Below are positions 10,151 to 19,475 of a stretch of DNA of 40,395 nucleotides, one piece after another. A program made the translations under genes and the position numbers. Position 1 is the stretch's first letter. Each line of letters opens with the position of its first letter. The stretch is taken from NCBI GenBank assembly GCA_905236815.1, contig CAJOPE010000096.1, forward strand, positions 1-40,395, read 5' to 3'. The stretch comes from an uncultured Prevotella sp. (lineage in GTDB: Bacteria; Bacteroidota; Bacteroidia; Bacteroidales; Bacteroidaceae). The notes under the pieces were generated by a model. The model ran no database searches. It saw only the letters and a list, made by a program, of their open reading frames with translations, and was not told the DNA's origin.

Positions 10151-11700
10151 TGAAGAAATTAATCGAATTATACAAGGATTGGGCAGGTGAGGAACCTGCT
10201 AATATAGAAAAACTGGCTGGTCAGGGAAGTAATCGCGAATACTATCGAATTACAAATAGCAACGGCGCAACTTTCATCGGAGTAGTTGGAACGAGTCGTG
10301 ATGAGGATCATGCTTTTGTTTATCTCGCTAATCATTTCAATCAGCGTCAGCTCCCTGTTCCAAAGGTGCTGAAAGTGAGTGAGGATGAGTTGAGGTATAT
10401 CCAGACTGATCTTGGGCATGTTTCTCTCTTTGATGCTATCAGAGGTGGACGTGATGCTGGCGGCAGATATAATCAGAAAGAGAAGGATTTGCTCTTCAAG
10501 ACGATTCGCCAGTTGCCTAACCTTCAAATTCGTGGAGCAAGAGAGCTGGATTGGACAAATTGCTATCCACAGCCTGAGTTTGATACCGATAGTGTATTGT
10601 TCGATTTGAACTATTTCAAGTATTGCTTTCTCAAACCTACAGAGCTGGATTTCCATGAGTTAAAGCTAGAGGCTAGCTTCCGTTTGTTTGCCAAGGATCT
10701 TACTTCGGAGCAGATGGATAGTTTCCTTTATCGTGACTTTCAGGCGCGCAATATAATGTTAGACAATGAAGGCAATCCGTACTTTATTGACTTCCAGGGT
10801 GGACGTAAAGGACCTTTCTACTATGATCTTGCCTCATTCCTTTGGCAGGCGTCGGCTCATTATAGTTTCAAATTGCGTCGAGAACTCATAATGGAGTACT
10901 ATAATAGCTTGAAGAATTATACCGAAGTTCCATCTACCCGACACTTTGCCCGCAGATTGTCGGCATTTGTATTGTTCCGCACACTTCAGGTTTTAGGTGC
11001 TTATGGATTCAGAGGCTATTTCGAGCGTAAGAAGCATTTCATCGACTCTATTCCTCCTGCTATTCAGAATCTACGTGATATTCTGGATTTGATGGATAAG
11101 CACAAGGAGGCTTTCCCATATACCTATATGTTGGATATGCTTCGCCGACTGACAGAGATGCCTCAGTTTATCCAGATTGAGGAGCCTGCCAAGAGTCGTG
11201 CTGATGGCTATAAAACCACAGATAGCAATGTCTATCAGGCAAACCCATTGGATGGACCTGCTACTTTCTCAAAATATGATGGCAAGGGACCTTTGGTGGT
11301 TCATGTCTATAGTTTCTCTTTCCGTAAGGGTATTCCTGAGGATCCATCTGGTAATGGTGGTGGTTATGTTTTCGATTGCCGAAGCACTCACAACCCAGGA
11401 CGTTATGAGCCGTATAAGAAACTCACAGGTCTAGATGAGCCTGTAATCCGTTTCCTTGAGGATGATGGTGAAATCCTTGATTTCCTTGACTCTGTGTATA
11501 AACTGGCCGATCATCATGTTGCAAGATACATTCAGCGCGGTTTCACTTCCTTGATGTTCTGTTTTGGATGTACTGGTGGCCAGCATCGTTCTGTGTATAG
11601 CGCTCAGCATCTTGCCGAGCATATCCACGAGAAATTTGGAGTGGAGGTGGAAATCACCCATCGTGAGCAGAGTATACATTCTGTTCTTCCTGCGAAATAA
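10150..11700 (+). CDS. APH-family sugar kinase (AmgK-like) fused to RapZ C-terminal domain
   Basis: 516 residues, two domains. Residues about 1-345 are an aminoglycoside-phosphotransferase-fold kinase: the catalytic loop is RDFQARNIM with D196, and the metal-binding D214 sits in FIDFQGG. Residues about 370-512 match the RapZ C-terminal domain, with the hallmark CTGGQHRSVY at 474-483. In established systems AmgK, an APH-fold kinase, phosphorylates MurNAc/GlcNAc at C1 for recycling to UDP-MurNAc, and the RapZ C domain binds GlcN6P and RNA to control GlmS. A MurU-like nucleotidyltransferase lies 4.7 kb downstream, supporting an amino-sugar recycling role. The substrate is not proven. Translation is coupled to the upstream membrane protein. 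A hairpin terminator follows the stop. Confidence 0.85.
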   Translation: MKKLIELYKDWAGEEPANIEKLAGQGSNREYYRITNSNGATFIGVVGTSRDEDHAFVYLANHFNQRQLPVPKVLKVSEDELRYIQTDLGHVSLFDAIRGGRDAGGRYNQKEKDLLFKTIRQLPNLQIRGARELDWTNCYPQPEFDTDSVLFDLNYFKYCFLKPTELDFHELKLEASFRLFAKDLTSEQMDSFLYRDFQARNIMLDNEGNPYFIDFQGGRKGPFYYDLASFLWQASAHYSFKLRRELIMEYYNSLKNYTEVPSTRHFARRLSAFVLFRTLQVLGAYGFRGYFERKKHFIDSIPPAIQNLRDILDLMDKHKEAFPYTYMLDMLRRLTEMPQFIQIEEPAKSRADGYKTTDSNVYQANPLDGPATFSKYDGKGPLVVHVYSFSFRKGIPEDPSGNGGGYVFDCRSTHNPGRYEPYKKLTGLDEPVIRFLEDDGEILDFLDSVYKLADHHVARYIQRGFTSLMFCFGCTGGQHRSVYSAQHLAEHIHEKFGVEVEITHREQSIHSVLPAK

Positions 11701-11718
11701 TTTAAAGTTCACAATCAT

Positions 11719-11750
11719 AAGGCTGTTTCATTGATGAGACAGCCTTTTTC
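11719..11750 (+). terminator. Intrinsic terminator of the kinase-RapZ operon
   Basis: AGGCTGTTTCA (from 11720) pairs with TGAGACAGCCT (11734-11744), with one mismatch or G-U pair, followed by five T residues. The structure covers the upstream TTG (11731) and ATG (11734) of the next frame, which argues against those as start codons. Confidence 0.85.
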
Positions 11751-11760
11751 AAAACAAACT

Positions 11761-14487
11761 ATGCGACAACTAATCCTGCTTTTTCTTTTTTTGTTCTCGA
11801 TATCATCTTCCGCCCAACTGCGTAAGATGAACTATTACGCCAAAGATGGTGCTATTGTTTGTGATAACGGGAATAACAAATATACCCGAGCGCTTTATGG
11901 AACATTCACAGATTTTCGCTTGGAGACTTCCGATCGACCTATTTTCGCGATATTTTCCAAGAAAGTAAAACGGAATATCCGATTCTTCTTGGTAGAAAAT
12001 GGTAATGAAATACCTTTGGATTCTTTGTCTTGTCGTTCTAGTTGGTATAATAAGTTGAGAACCTATAGTTTGGGCAAGGCTCCTGATTTTAATGAGATGT
12101 ATTTGCTTGTTTCTTCTCTGCCAGGTGAAGAGGCTTATTATTTTACGATAGAGCCAGGAAGAAAGAGAAATTCAAAGTTGAAAGTTGTCGTAAGCGAAAC
12201 GAAAAGTGAGAAACTTTTCCGTAATGGTGATATTGGTGTATGTAGTCGAGATGCCTTCGATCCTGGAAAAGTTGATACGACTTATCTATATGATCTCAAT
12301 CAGAAGCATTTGTTTCTTAGTTTGAATGGTGCAGGAAAATTCTCGAAGTTGGAGGATTTTAGCAAGTTATATATGAGCTTAAATAGTTCTCCATTTGCAG
12401 GAAATATCTATATTTCCACTCCCGATAGCATCATCAATACATTAGGTGGTTCGTTGCAGTCTGCCAGCAATGGTATTTGGGACAAGGTAACCCATACATG
12501 GGTGCATGGATCGGTAGGTTGGCGAACACCGCTTGCAGGTTGGCGAGGTGCTTATGTTGGAGATGTCTTGGGAATGTGGGAACGTCAGAATTCTCATTTC
12601 GCCAATTACGCAAAAAGTATGGTGACGGAGATTCCTGTGAAGTATCCACTGCTTATGCAGGATTCTGCACACAATCTTTCGCGTGGCTTGATGAAGTGGG
12701 GGACACCTATCTATTCGAATGGTTATATTTGCAAGTCGCCAGGAAAGGCCGACCAGATGAGTCATTATGATATGGACTTGGTTTATTTGGACGAGCTGTT
12801 ATGGCATATCCAGTATGGTGTTTCGGATAGTCAGTTAAGGGAATATTGGAAAGTAATCAAGGATATCCTTGCATGGGAAAAAAGAAATTTCGATCCGGAT
12901 GGTGATCATCTTTATGATGCTTATGCCTGTATATGGGCAAGTGATGCCCTCTATTATAATGCTGGAGCAGTAACGCATAGTTCTGCTTATAATTACCGTG
13001 CCAATTTACTTGCTGCAAAGATAGCTCGGAAGTTAGGTGTAGATGGAAAGTCTTATCAGGATGAGGCTGACGCCATTCTGAAGGCTATGAAAGAGAATTT
13101 ATGGATTTCGACAAAGGGCCATTGGGCAGAATATAAAGATGCGATGGGCCTAAAGCGGGTGCATGAGGATGCTGCCTTGTGGAGTATCTATACTCCAATC
13201 GATTGTGGGGTAGGTTCTAGAGAACTCTGGGATAGTTGTGTTGATTATGTAGAAAGGGAAATCCCTCACATTCCAGTACAGGTTGGCAACAAGACAATCG
13301 GAAATGTATTAGCTACTTCTTCCTGGCAGCCTTATGAATGGAGTATAAATAATGTGGCCCCAGCTGAATGTTATCACATGGCATTAGCAGAGTTTCAGGC
13401 AGGAAGAAAAGAAGAAGCCTTCAACCTATTGAAGTCTGTAGTCGTCGATAATATGTTTTGTGGACAAAGTCCTGGTAACTTCGGACAATTAAGCTATTAT
13501 GATGCAGCAAGAGGAGAGTGCTATCGAGATTTTGCTGATGTTATTGGTATAGCTTCCCGAGCTATTGTCCAGGGCTTGTTCGGTATCGTTCCTGATGCCC
13601 TTGAGGGAAAATGCTACATTCGGCCTGCTTTTCCTGAGAGTTGGGATAAGGCGGAGATTAAACTACCTTACCTCTCTTATAAATATCGAAAAGTAAATGG
13701 CAAGGCTGAGGTGTATGATATAATGACAAATTTCCCTCAGCATATGGATGTTATAGTTGAACTGCCTATTGCATCTGCAAAGAGCGATCTGAAGGACATT
13801 AATAGTCCGTCAACATCTTCGATGGGCCTGGATAGCATTGCTTTCCCTGTTCAAGGTGTGAAAGTGGCTTTGGACAAATACTATAATGCTAAGGTGAATG
13901 ATATCTATAAGAATGAGTATCTTTCTCCCCGACCTTCAGTCACTACGCTTGAAATCCCAACCCAGGGTATTGGTGACTGGTGCAGCACCAAGAAAACTGC
14001 TGATATACTGTCGGAGGAACCAATAGTTTATACATCTCTTTGGGATAATTATCCGGATAGCATTGTCGTGAAGTTGAAGGGAAAAGCGAATCGTGCTATT
14101 CTTAAGATGGCGGGAAGTACCAATCATATGCAGAGTAAGATTGATAACGGAATTGTGGTGGCTACCTATTCCGATAATACAACTGATACCCTGCATTTAG
14201 TAAATCCCTATAATTGGTGTCCGATCGAGCAGGATTACTATGAAGATGGTAAAGCATTCACTACTTCTGGTTGCAAACCTTACCGTGAGGATTTTGCAAC
14301 TCATACCATCAGCAGAAATCTTGCCGATGCTTTGGGAATAGATAAAAAGGTGAATCGAACTATTCCTGGTGGCGCCTGCCAATATCTGTCGATGCCTTTG
14401 AATTCTAAGAAGAAATTGAAGTCGATTACCCTTCGCACTTTATCGAATGATGTGGTAATCGGACTTATGGATATTTATCTGCAGTAG
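11761..14487 (+). CDS. Secreted DUF4450 protein with six-hairpin glycosidase-like region
   Basis: 908 residues from ATG 11761, chosen because it opens a clean signal peptide (MRQLILLFLFLFSISSSAQ) and because earlier in-frame starts lie in a terminator hairpin. The N-terminal part matches my recollection of DUF4450 (RALYGTFTDFRLETSDRPIFAIFSKK). The middle, about residues 330-640, has the helix-rich pattern of six-hairpin glycosidases (YDMDLVYLDELLWH, DPDGDHLYDAYACIWASDALYYN). The C-terminal third is beta-rich. It probably acts on a polysaccharide in the periplasm or at the surface; the linkage is unknown. It faces the convergent sulfatase-fold gene at 14513 with only 25 bases between the two. 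Confidence 0.75.
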   Translation: MRQLILLFLFLFSISSSAQLRKMNYYAKDGAIVCDNGNNKYTRALYGTFTDFRLETSDRPIFAIFSKKVKRNIRFFLVENGNEIPLDSLSCRSSWYNKLRTYSLGKAPDFNEMYLLVSSLPGEEAYYFTIEPGRKRNSKLKVVVSETKSEKLFRNGDIGVCSRDAFDPGKVDTTYLYDLNQKHLFLSLNGAGKFSKLEDFSKLYMSLNSSPFAGNIYISTPDSIINTLGGSLQSASNGIWDKVTHTWVHGSVGWRTPLAGWRGAYVGDVLGMWERQNSHFANYAKSMVTEIPVKYPLLMQDSAHNLSRGLMKWGTPIYSNGYICKSPGKADQMSHYDMDLVYLDELLWHIQYGVSDSQLREYWKVIKDILAWEKRNFDPDGDHLYDAYACIWASDALYYNAGAVTHSSAYNYRANLLAAKIARKLGVDGKSYQDEADAILKAMKENLWISTKGHWAEYKDAMGLKRVHEDAALWSIYTPIDCGVGSRELWDSCVDYVEREIPHIPVQVGNKTIGNVLATSSWQPYEWSINNVAPAECYHMALAEFQAGRKEEAFNLLKSVVVDNMFCGQSPGNFGQLSYYDAARGECYRDFADVIGIASRAIVQGLFGIVPDALEGKCYIRPAFPESWDKAEIKLPYLSYKYRKVNGKAEVYDIMTNFPQHMDVIVELPIASAKSDLKDINSPSTSSMGLDSIAFPVQGVKVALDKYYNAKVNDIYKNEYLSPRPSVTTLEIPTQGIGDWCSTKKTADILSEEPIVYTSLWDNYPDSIVVKLKGKANRAILKMAGSTNHMQSKIDNGIVVATYSDNTTDTLHLVNPYNWCPIEQDYYEDGKAFTTSGCKPYREDFATHTISRNLADALGIDKKVNRTIPGGACQYLSMPLNSKKKLKSITLRTLSNDVVIGLMDIYLQ

Positions 14488-14512
14488 GAGATCCTACTCA
14501 AAAGGGTAGGGA

Positions 14513-16321
14513 TTATCTCTTGGCGATATCATCATAGATAGTCTGGAGATAAGCCTTGCCCTTTTCCTCATTCTTTTTATAGTTCTTGCCTTGTTTGAAC
14601 AATGCTTTCTTTGATTTGTTATCGAAGATCACAGCATCTGTAGCTGTCACAAATCCGAAGAGGTCTGGCATATCAAAGAAAGCAAAATGAGGGGCGTTCG
14701 AATCAAGCAAATCCTTGCTGAAACTAAACTTACTATGATCGATACCTAATTGACCAAGTAAGGTTGCAGCAATATCCTGCTGACTTCCGAAGGTGTCGAT
14801 CTTTCTAGGCTTTGCAATAGCTCCACCTGCCATAATCAAAGGTATCTGATAGTGTTCAAGTTGATCACCGTTCAGATTCTCAGGATAGCATCCCTGATGG
14901 TCGGGAACTAATACCACTAATGTGTTCTTCCATTCTGGTAGTGCGCGAAGCCCAGAAATGAACTTACCGATACAGTCATCGGTATAGGCAAACGCATTGA
15001 GTATTGGGTCTTTCAATTTATGGAAAGGCACATCGAAAGGCTCGTGACTACTTGATGTTTGGATGACTCGATATGAGGGCTTGTTACTCTTGTCCGTCTG
15101 TATATCTTTGAGCGCTTTCTCAAAGACAAGATGGTCTGGTACTCCCCATTTACTTAATCTGTCCTGGATAGGAAAACTTACATCCGAAATAATATCGGTA
15201 AAACCAGAACTTACCAGGTATGAGCGCATATTGGTGAAGTTGGCATCTCCACCATAGAAATATTTGGTGCTATATCCTAAATCCGAGAAACTGCGGGCGA
15301 TGGCAGGGAGACTTTCCGTCTTATGAGGATATTTCATAATACTCATCGTAGGTTGGGCTGGATAGCCACTCTGAATAGCTATCAGACCTCGGTCGGTTCT
15401 GAAACTATTCGCATAGAAATTTGTGAACAGAACACCCTCATTTCCCAGTTTGTCAAGATTAACAGCAACGCCATTACCCCCTAGACTCTTCATTAGTTTA
15501 GAGGAGAAACTCTCCATGATGATGAGGATGACATTTGGCTTGCGCGTATTTAACAAGGTATCCGAATTCACCGACTTTGTATAGAGGAGAGGAGTTACGA
15601 TTTTCTCTGCTTCCTTGCCTTCGAAATAGCGATATTGGTCAGCAAAGTCTTCTTCGTGGGAAATAGATTCCATGAAACTGAAAAGTGGGTTTACAGCAGC
15701 ATGATTCAATCGCTGATTCTCGCTGAAGTAAACTTTTCCAGTGTTGTTGGCTGCAACACTGAATCCTCCTCGAATTGGTATAAAGAGGAAGGCAGTGAGC
15801 ACGACACCTAAAGCACAAGCCTGCCATTGCTTGTCGGCCTCAGGTAGTTGGATGAGGGAAACCAGTCGGTAGATGCCATAGGCGATTCCAAGCATGAAAA
15901 CTATTCCCAATAGACTAATCCAGATAGAAACACTGGCCATAGCATCACCTGGGGATGTCATGAAATAGAGCAAAGGAGTAGAGTCGAGCGGAAATCCCCA
16001 ATATCCATATAAAGCAATGTTGAGAACAAAGGCAGTTGAGGCTAAAAGAGCCGCGATGGCATTGTAGCTTTTAAGGATAATGGCCAAGGAACGGTGGCTA
16101 GTCCAGACTGCAACCAACATCAGCAGACATGGAAAAGCCGAGAAATAGCCAGCCATAGCAGTATCCAGCCACAAGCCATGCACCATCACCTGCAAGCAAT
16201 CCATGAAAGAACAACCCTCGAAAAGTGAAAGGTGGCAGATGATGAACAAAGGCTTCTCGATAATAAAGAGAAGAAGCCAGAACAGGTATATCTTAAAATA
16301 GAAAGCGATAATTTTCTTCAT
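14513..16321 (-). CDS. LTA-synthase-like membrane phosphotransferase/sulfatase-fold protein
   Basis: 602 residues. About five N-terminal transmembrane helices (residues about 5-30, 55-75, 85-108, 132-157, 167-183) precede an extracytoplasmic alkaline-phosphatase/sulfatase-superfamily domain. Conserved positions visible are E270 in IIMESFSS, the likely nucleophile T309 in FRTDRG, and D474-H475 in VPDHQG, matching the LtaS-type metal site. Members transfer phosphoglycerol or phosphoethanolamine to envelope glycans or lipids; in a Gram-negative bacterium the acceptor is likely an outer-envelope glycan or lipid, not teichoic acid. A minus-strand TAACTTTG box (16329-16336) sits just upstream of the start, giving a very short leader, though no good -33 is seen. 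Confidence 0.85.
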   Translation of the reverse strand: MKKIIAFYFKIYLFWLLLFIIEKPLFIICHLSLFEGCSFMDCLQVMVHGLWLDTAMAGYFSAFPCLLMLVAVWTSHRSLAIILKSYNAIAALLASTAFVLNIALYGYWGFPLDSTPLLYFMTSPGDAMASVSIWISLLGIVFMLGIAYGIYRLVSLIQLPEADKQWQACALGVVLTAFLFIPIRGGFSVAANNTGKVYFSENQRLNHAAVNPLFSFMESISHEEDFADQYRYFEGKEAEKIVTPLLYTKSVNSDTLLNTRKPNVILIIMESFSSKLMKSLGGNGVAVNLDKLGNEGVLFTNFYANSFRTDRGLIAIQSGYPAQPTMSIMKYPHKTESLPAIARSFSDLGYSTKYFYGGDANFTNMRSYLVSSGFTDIISDVSFPIQDRLSKWGVPDHLVFEKALKDIQTDKSNKPSYRVIQTSSSHEPFDVPFHKLKDPILNAFAYTDDCIGKFISGLRALPEWKNTLVVLVPDHQGCYPENLNGDQLEHYQIPLIMAGGAIAKPRKIDTFGSQQDIAATLLGQLGIDHSKFSFSKDLLDSNAPHFAFFDMPDLFGFVTATDAVIFDNKSKKALFKQGKNYKKNEEKGKAYLQTIYDDIAKR

Positions 16322-16354
16322 ATGGCTGCAAAGTTACGAAAATTTATCAAAGGA

Positions 16355-16386
16355 TTTGGCAGTCTCATTAAAAAGTATTACTTTTG
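16355..16386 (+). promoter_or_regulatory. Promoter of the MurU-like/guaA operon
   Basis: TTTG (16355-16358), a 20-base spacer and TACTTTTG (16379-16386). The transcription start falls near 16392, so the TTG at 16384 cannot be the start codon and the mRNA has only a few leader bases before ATG 16396 or 16399. Confidence 0.7.
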
Positions 16387-16395
16387 CAAGCAATT

Positions 16396-17223
16396 ATGAT
16401 GCAGGCAATGATTTTCGCTGCCGGGCTTGGTACCCGCTTGAAACCTCTTACCGACCACATGCCGAAGGCCTTGGTAAGAGTAGGGGGAGAGCCGCTGCTT
16501 AAACGCGTCATCTTTCAGTTGAAAGAGGCTGGTGTAGAGCGAATTGTTATCAATGTGCATCATTTTGCTTCACAGATTCTTGATTACTTAAAGGAGAACG
16601 ATAACTTCGGACTGGATATCCGCATCAGCGATGAGAGCGATAGGTTGCTCGAAACTGGTGGTGGTATCAAGCAGGCTCGTAGCCTTTTTGATTCTAATTA
16701 TCCTGTCCTTATTCATAATGTCGATATTCTGAGTAATGTAGATCTTAAGAAATTCTATTCAATGGACCGTAAGGTGATGTGCCCAGATTGTGGTGTTCCT
16801 CATCTTATGGCTGGAGCTACCCTGTTGGTAAGCTGGCGAAAGACCAAGCGCTATCTGGTGTTCAATCAGCAGATGATGCTGGTGGGATGGGTGAATATTG
16901 AAACAGGCGAAATCAAGAGCCCTTATCCTGAGGTGAAGAAAGAACTTTCTCTGCTTCAGTATCCTATCGAGGCTACAGATGCGCCAATGCACCTCACTCA
17001 GCACTATCGCATCTTTGCCTTCTCGGGCATTCATACTTTCTCGCCTCAGCTTTTCCCATTGATGGATAACTATCCGGAGAAGTTCCCAATTATGGACTTC
17101 TATCTCGACAACTGCCGATGCGCAGGCATCAAGGGTGTGGTTAAGAATGACTTGCGCTTGATGGACGTGGGTAAGCAGGAAACTCTGAAGCAGGCTGAAG
17201 ACTTTTTAAATCAATTAATATAA
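16396..17223 (+). CDS. Sugar-1-phosphate nucleotidyltransferase, MurU-like
   Basis: 275 residues from ATG 16396 (ATG 16399 is an alternative). A Rossmann-type nucleotidyltransferase opens with the signature [19 protein letters not shown]. The metal-binding aspartate lies in HNVDILSN. This family makes NDP-sugars from sugar 1-phosphates and NTP. The short single-domain form without a left-handed beta-helix resembles MurU, which makes UDP-MurNAc from MurNAc-1-phosphate downstream of AmgK. The AmgK-like kinase at 10150 makes that assignment attractive but not certain; other NDP-sugar products are possible. It is followed 8 bases later by guaA in the same operon. Confidence 0.8.
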   Translation: MMQAMIFAAGLGTRLKPLTDHMPKALVRVGGEPLLKRVIFQLKEAGVERIVINVHHFASQILDYLKENDNFGLDIRISDESDRLLETGGGIKQARSLFDSNYPVLIHNVDILSNVDLKKFYSMDRKVMCPDCGVPHLMAGATLLVSWRKTKRYLVFNQQMMLVGWVNIETGEIKSPYPEVKKELSLLQYPIEATDAPMHLTQHYRIFAFSGIHTFSPQLFPLMDNYPEKFPIMDFYLDNCRCAGIKGVVKNDLRLMDVGKQETLKQAEDFLNQLI

Positions 17224-17231
17224 TAAGAACA

Positions 17232-18776
17232 ATGCAACAGAAGATTATTATCCTCGATTTCGGTTCTCAGACCACTCAGCTGATTGGTCGCCGTGTGCGC
17301 GAGCTCGATACCTTCTGTGAGATTTTGCCTTACAACAAGTTCCCTAAGGATGATCCTTCTGTTATTGGTGTCATCCTTTCTGGAAGCCCTTATTCTGTAC
17401 ATGATAAGGAGGCATTCAAGATTGACTTGAGCGAGATTATCGGCAAGTATCCTGTTTTGGGTATCTGCTATGGCGCTCAGTTCATTTCTCACTCACAGGG
17501 TGGTAAAGTTGAACAGACTGGTACTCGCGAGTATGGCCGTGCCAATTTGGAAACTGTAGATACGAACGTAGCAGTATTCAAGGGCTTTGAGCAAGGCTCA
17601 CAGGTTTGGATGAGTCATGGTGACACTATCACTGCCATTCCTGAAGGTTACAAGGTAACAGGTTCTACTGCTGATGTGAAGTATGCAGCTTTTGCTAATG
17701 AAGAGAAGCGTGTTTGGTGTGTACAGTTCCACCCAGAAGTGGTACATTCTCTCCAGGGTAAGCAGTTGCTGAAGAATTTCGTTGTCGATGTCTGTGGTAG
17801 TAAGCAGAGCTGGAGTCCAGCTTCTTTCGTTGAGACTACTGTCGCAGAGCTGAAGGCGCAGATTGGAAATGATCGTGTAATCCTCGGTCTTTCTGGTGGT
17901 GTGGATTCTTCTGTTTGTGCTACCTTATTAAATAAGGCTATTGGCAAGAACCTTACTTGTATTTTCGTTGACCATGGAATGCTTCGCAAGAATGAGTTCC
18001 AGAAGGTGATGGATGCTTACAAGGGTCTCGGCTTGAATGTTATCGGTGTTGATGCCAGCGAGAAATTCTTCAAGGATCTCGAGGGTGTTAGTGATCCAGA
18101 GACTAAGCGTAAGATTATCGGTCGTGATTTCGTTGAGGTATTCAATGCTGAGGCTAGAAAGATTACCGATGCTAAATGGTTGGCTCAAGGTACTATCTAT
18201 CCTGACCGTATTGAGAGTTTGAGCATTACTGGTATGACTATCAAGAGTCATCACAATGTAGGTGGTCTTCCTGAGGAGATGAAACTCAAGCTTTGTGAGC
18301 CATTGCAGTGGTTGTTCAAGGATGAGGTTCGTCGTGTAGGTAGTCAGATGGGCATGCCAGAGCGTCTCATTAACCGTCATCCTTTCCCAGGTCCAGGTCT
18401 TGCAATCCGTATCATCGGCGATATCACTCGTGAGAAAGTTCGCATTCTTCAGGATGCCGACGATATCTATATCGAGAAGATGCACGATTATGTAATGCCA
18501 GATGGAACAAGTCTATATGATAATGTATGGCAGGCGGGAACAGTACTTTTGAGTACTATCAAGTCTGTAGGTGTAATGGGTGATGAGCGTACCTACGAGC
18601 ATCCAGTTGCACTTCGTGCTGTAACCAGCAAGGATGCGATGACAGCCGACTGGGCACATCTTCCATACGACTTCATGGCTGATGTTTCAAATGAAATCAT
18701 CCGTAAGGTGAAGGGCGTGAATCGTGTTTGCTACGATATCTCTTCTAAACCACCTTCGACAATTGAGTGGGAGTAA
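17232..18776 (+). CDS. guaA: GMP synthase (glutamine-hydrolysing)
   Basis: 514 residues, full length. It converts XMP, ATP and glutamine to GMP in the cytoplasm. The N-terminal class I glutamine amidotransferase domain has the nucleophile C79 in GICYGAQ and H167/E169 in QFHPEV. The ATP-pyrophosphatase domain has the P-loop SGGVDSS at 221-227. The dimerisation domain ends KPPSTIEWE, the conserved C terminus. It lies 8 bases after the MurU-like gene, so it is co-transcribed, and is followed by a strong terminator. Confidence 0.98.
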   Translation: MQQKIIILDFGSQTTQLIGRRVRELDTFCEILPYNKFPKDDPSVIGVILSGSPYSVHDKEAFKIDLSEIIGKYPVLGICYGAQFISHSQGGKVEQTGTREYGRANLETVDTNVAVFKGFEQGSQVWMSHGDTITAIPEGYKVTGSTADVKYAAFANEEKRVWCVQFHPEVVHSLQGKQLLKNFVVDVCGSKQSWSPASFVETTVAELKAQIGNDRVILGLSGGVDSSVCATLLNKAIGKNLTCIFVDHGMLRKNEFQKVMDAYKGLGLNVIGVDASEKFFKDLEGVSDPETKRKIIGRDFVEVFNAEARKITDAKWLAQGTIYPDRIESLSITGMTIKSHHNVGGLPEEMKLKLCEPLQWLFKDEVRRVGSQMGMPERLINRHPFPGPGLAIRIIGDITREKVRILQDADDIYIEKMHDYVMPDGTSLYDNVWQAGTVLLSTIKSVGVMGDERTYEHPVALRAVTSKDAMTADWAHLPYDFMADVSNEIIRKVKGVNRVCYDISSKPPSTIEWE

Positions 18777-18852
18777 AAATTGGTGATTTTCATACCAAGT
18801 TGATTAAGTGATTGCTTGGTGTGATATTCTATATAACCAAAAGATTATCAAT

Positions 18853-18902
18853 AAAATAGGCCTTAATTCGAACGTTTGATCGTTTGGGTTAAGGCCTATT
18901 TT
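18853..18902 (+). terminator. Intrinsic terminator after guaA
   Basis: A perfect 14-base stem (18853-18866 with 18889-18902) built around AGGCCTTAA encloses a partly paired loop; the 3' arm ends in TTTT and is followed by a T-rich run. An additional ACCAAG/CTTGGT hairpin lies between the stop codon and this structure. Confidence 0.85.
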
Positions 18903-19035
18903 CTTTTGCATTTTATGGAGATAGTGACACCCATTTGTGACACCTTTTGACACCTCATGACTTATCCTGGTTAGGTATCGGATAACTTTGATAAGATTTT
19001 GAATATATTTTTTTTTGATGATATGTGTTCGATAT
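18903..19035. other. Non-coding spacer with phased TGACAC motifs
   Basis: TGACAC occurs at 18925, 18938 and 18948, with TGAC again at 18958, at intervals of 13, 10 and 10 bases, roughly one helical turn. A TTATCC/GGATAA inverted pair follows (18962-18967 and 18980-18985). No gene is seen. The pattern resembles a regulator-binding array but no nearby gene is obviously its target. Confidence 0.35.
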
Positions 19036-19475
19036 TACAAAAATGAAAATAACTTTTTGATTTTTTTGTTTTTTAATTGTAACTTATTGGCTTATAGAGA
19101 CTTTGGCTGAAAGCAATTTTTTGCTTTTTGATTTGTTGGTAAGAAATAATCTTTTGTATTACAATAGTTGATCTCTTGTTTCTATTTAACGTGAGTTCGA
19201 GGAATATGTTTGGGCTGTTTGAAATCTGATGATTAACGAATACTATTGAGATAGCCAACGTAAATGCCCCATTTAGAGGTCGTAAACCATAGGTTTAGAC
19301 CAGCTAAACCATTGAGTTAGCTTTTTTAACATTTCAGCACATCGACCTTGCGTGGAGTTGCTTGATTCATTTATCAAAAATAGTTCGAGAAAATTCCTTT
19401 CAGCCAAAGTCTCTATCAGCCAATAAGTTGCGATTAAGAAAATGAAAAAATGAAAAGTTATTTTTATTTTTTTTG
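19036..19475. mobile_element. Inverted-repeat-bounded non-coding element (MITE-like) carrying repeat copy 2
   Basis: Imperfect inverted repeats of about 83 bases bound the unit (about 19036-19118 and 19393-19475). The inner 44 bases (19075-19118 against 19393-19436) match at about 40 positions after reverse complementing. The unit is about 440 bp and has no credible ORF. Inside it, 19246-19359 is the second copy of the structured repeat. No clear target-site duplication was found. It may be a miniature transposable element or a large RNA stem structure. Confidence 0.6.
19246..19359 (+). repeat. Structured dispersed repeat, copy 2
   Basis: Gap-free alignment to 205-318 with about 9 changes in 114 bases. 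The GGTTTA/TAAACC hairpin, the GTTAGCT 3' strand and the TTTTTT tract are all retained. The 5' strand reads AGCCAAC here, which costs one pair in the closing stem. A TATGTTTG box at 19205-19212 lies upstream but has no -33 element at normal spacing. Confidence 0.7.

Noticed and set aside
16384..16395. TTG start for the MurU-like gene
   Set aside because: The codon lies inside the -7 promoter box, before the expected transcription start.
19073..19258. 61-residue minus-strand ORF inside the inverted-repeat element
   Set aside because: Overlaps the inverted-repeat arm; A/T-driven open frame, no recognisable sequence, not a transposase.
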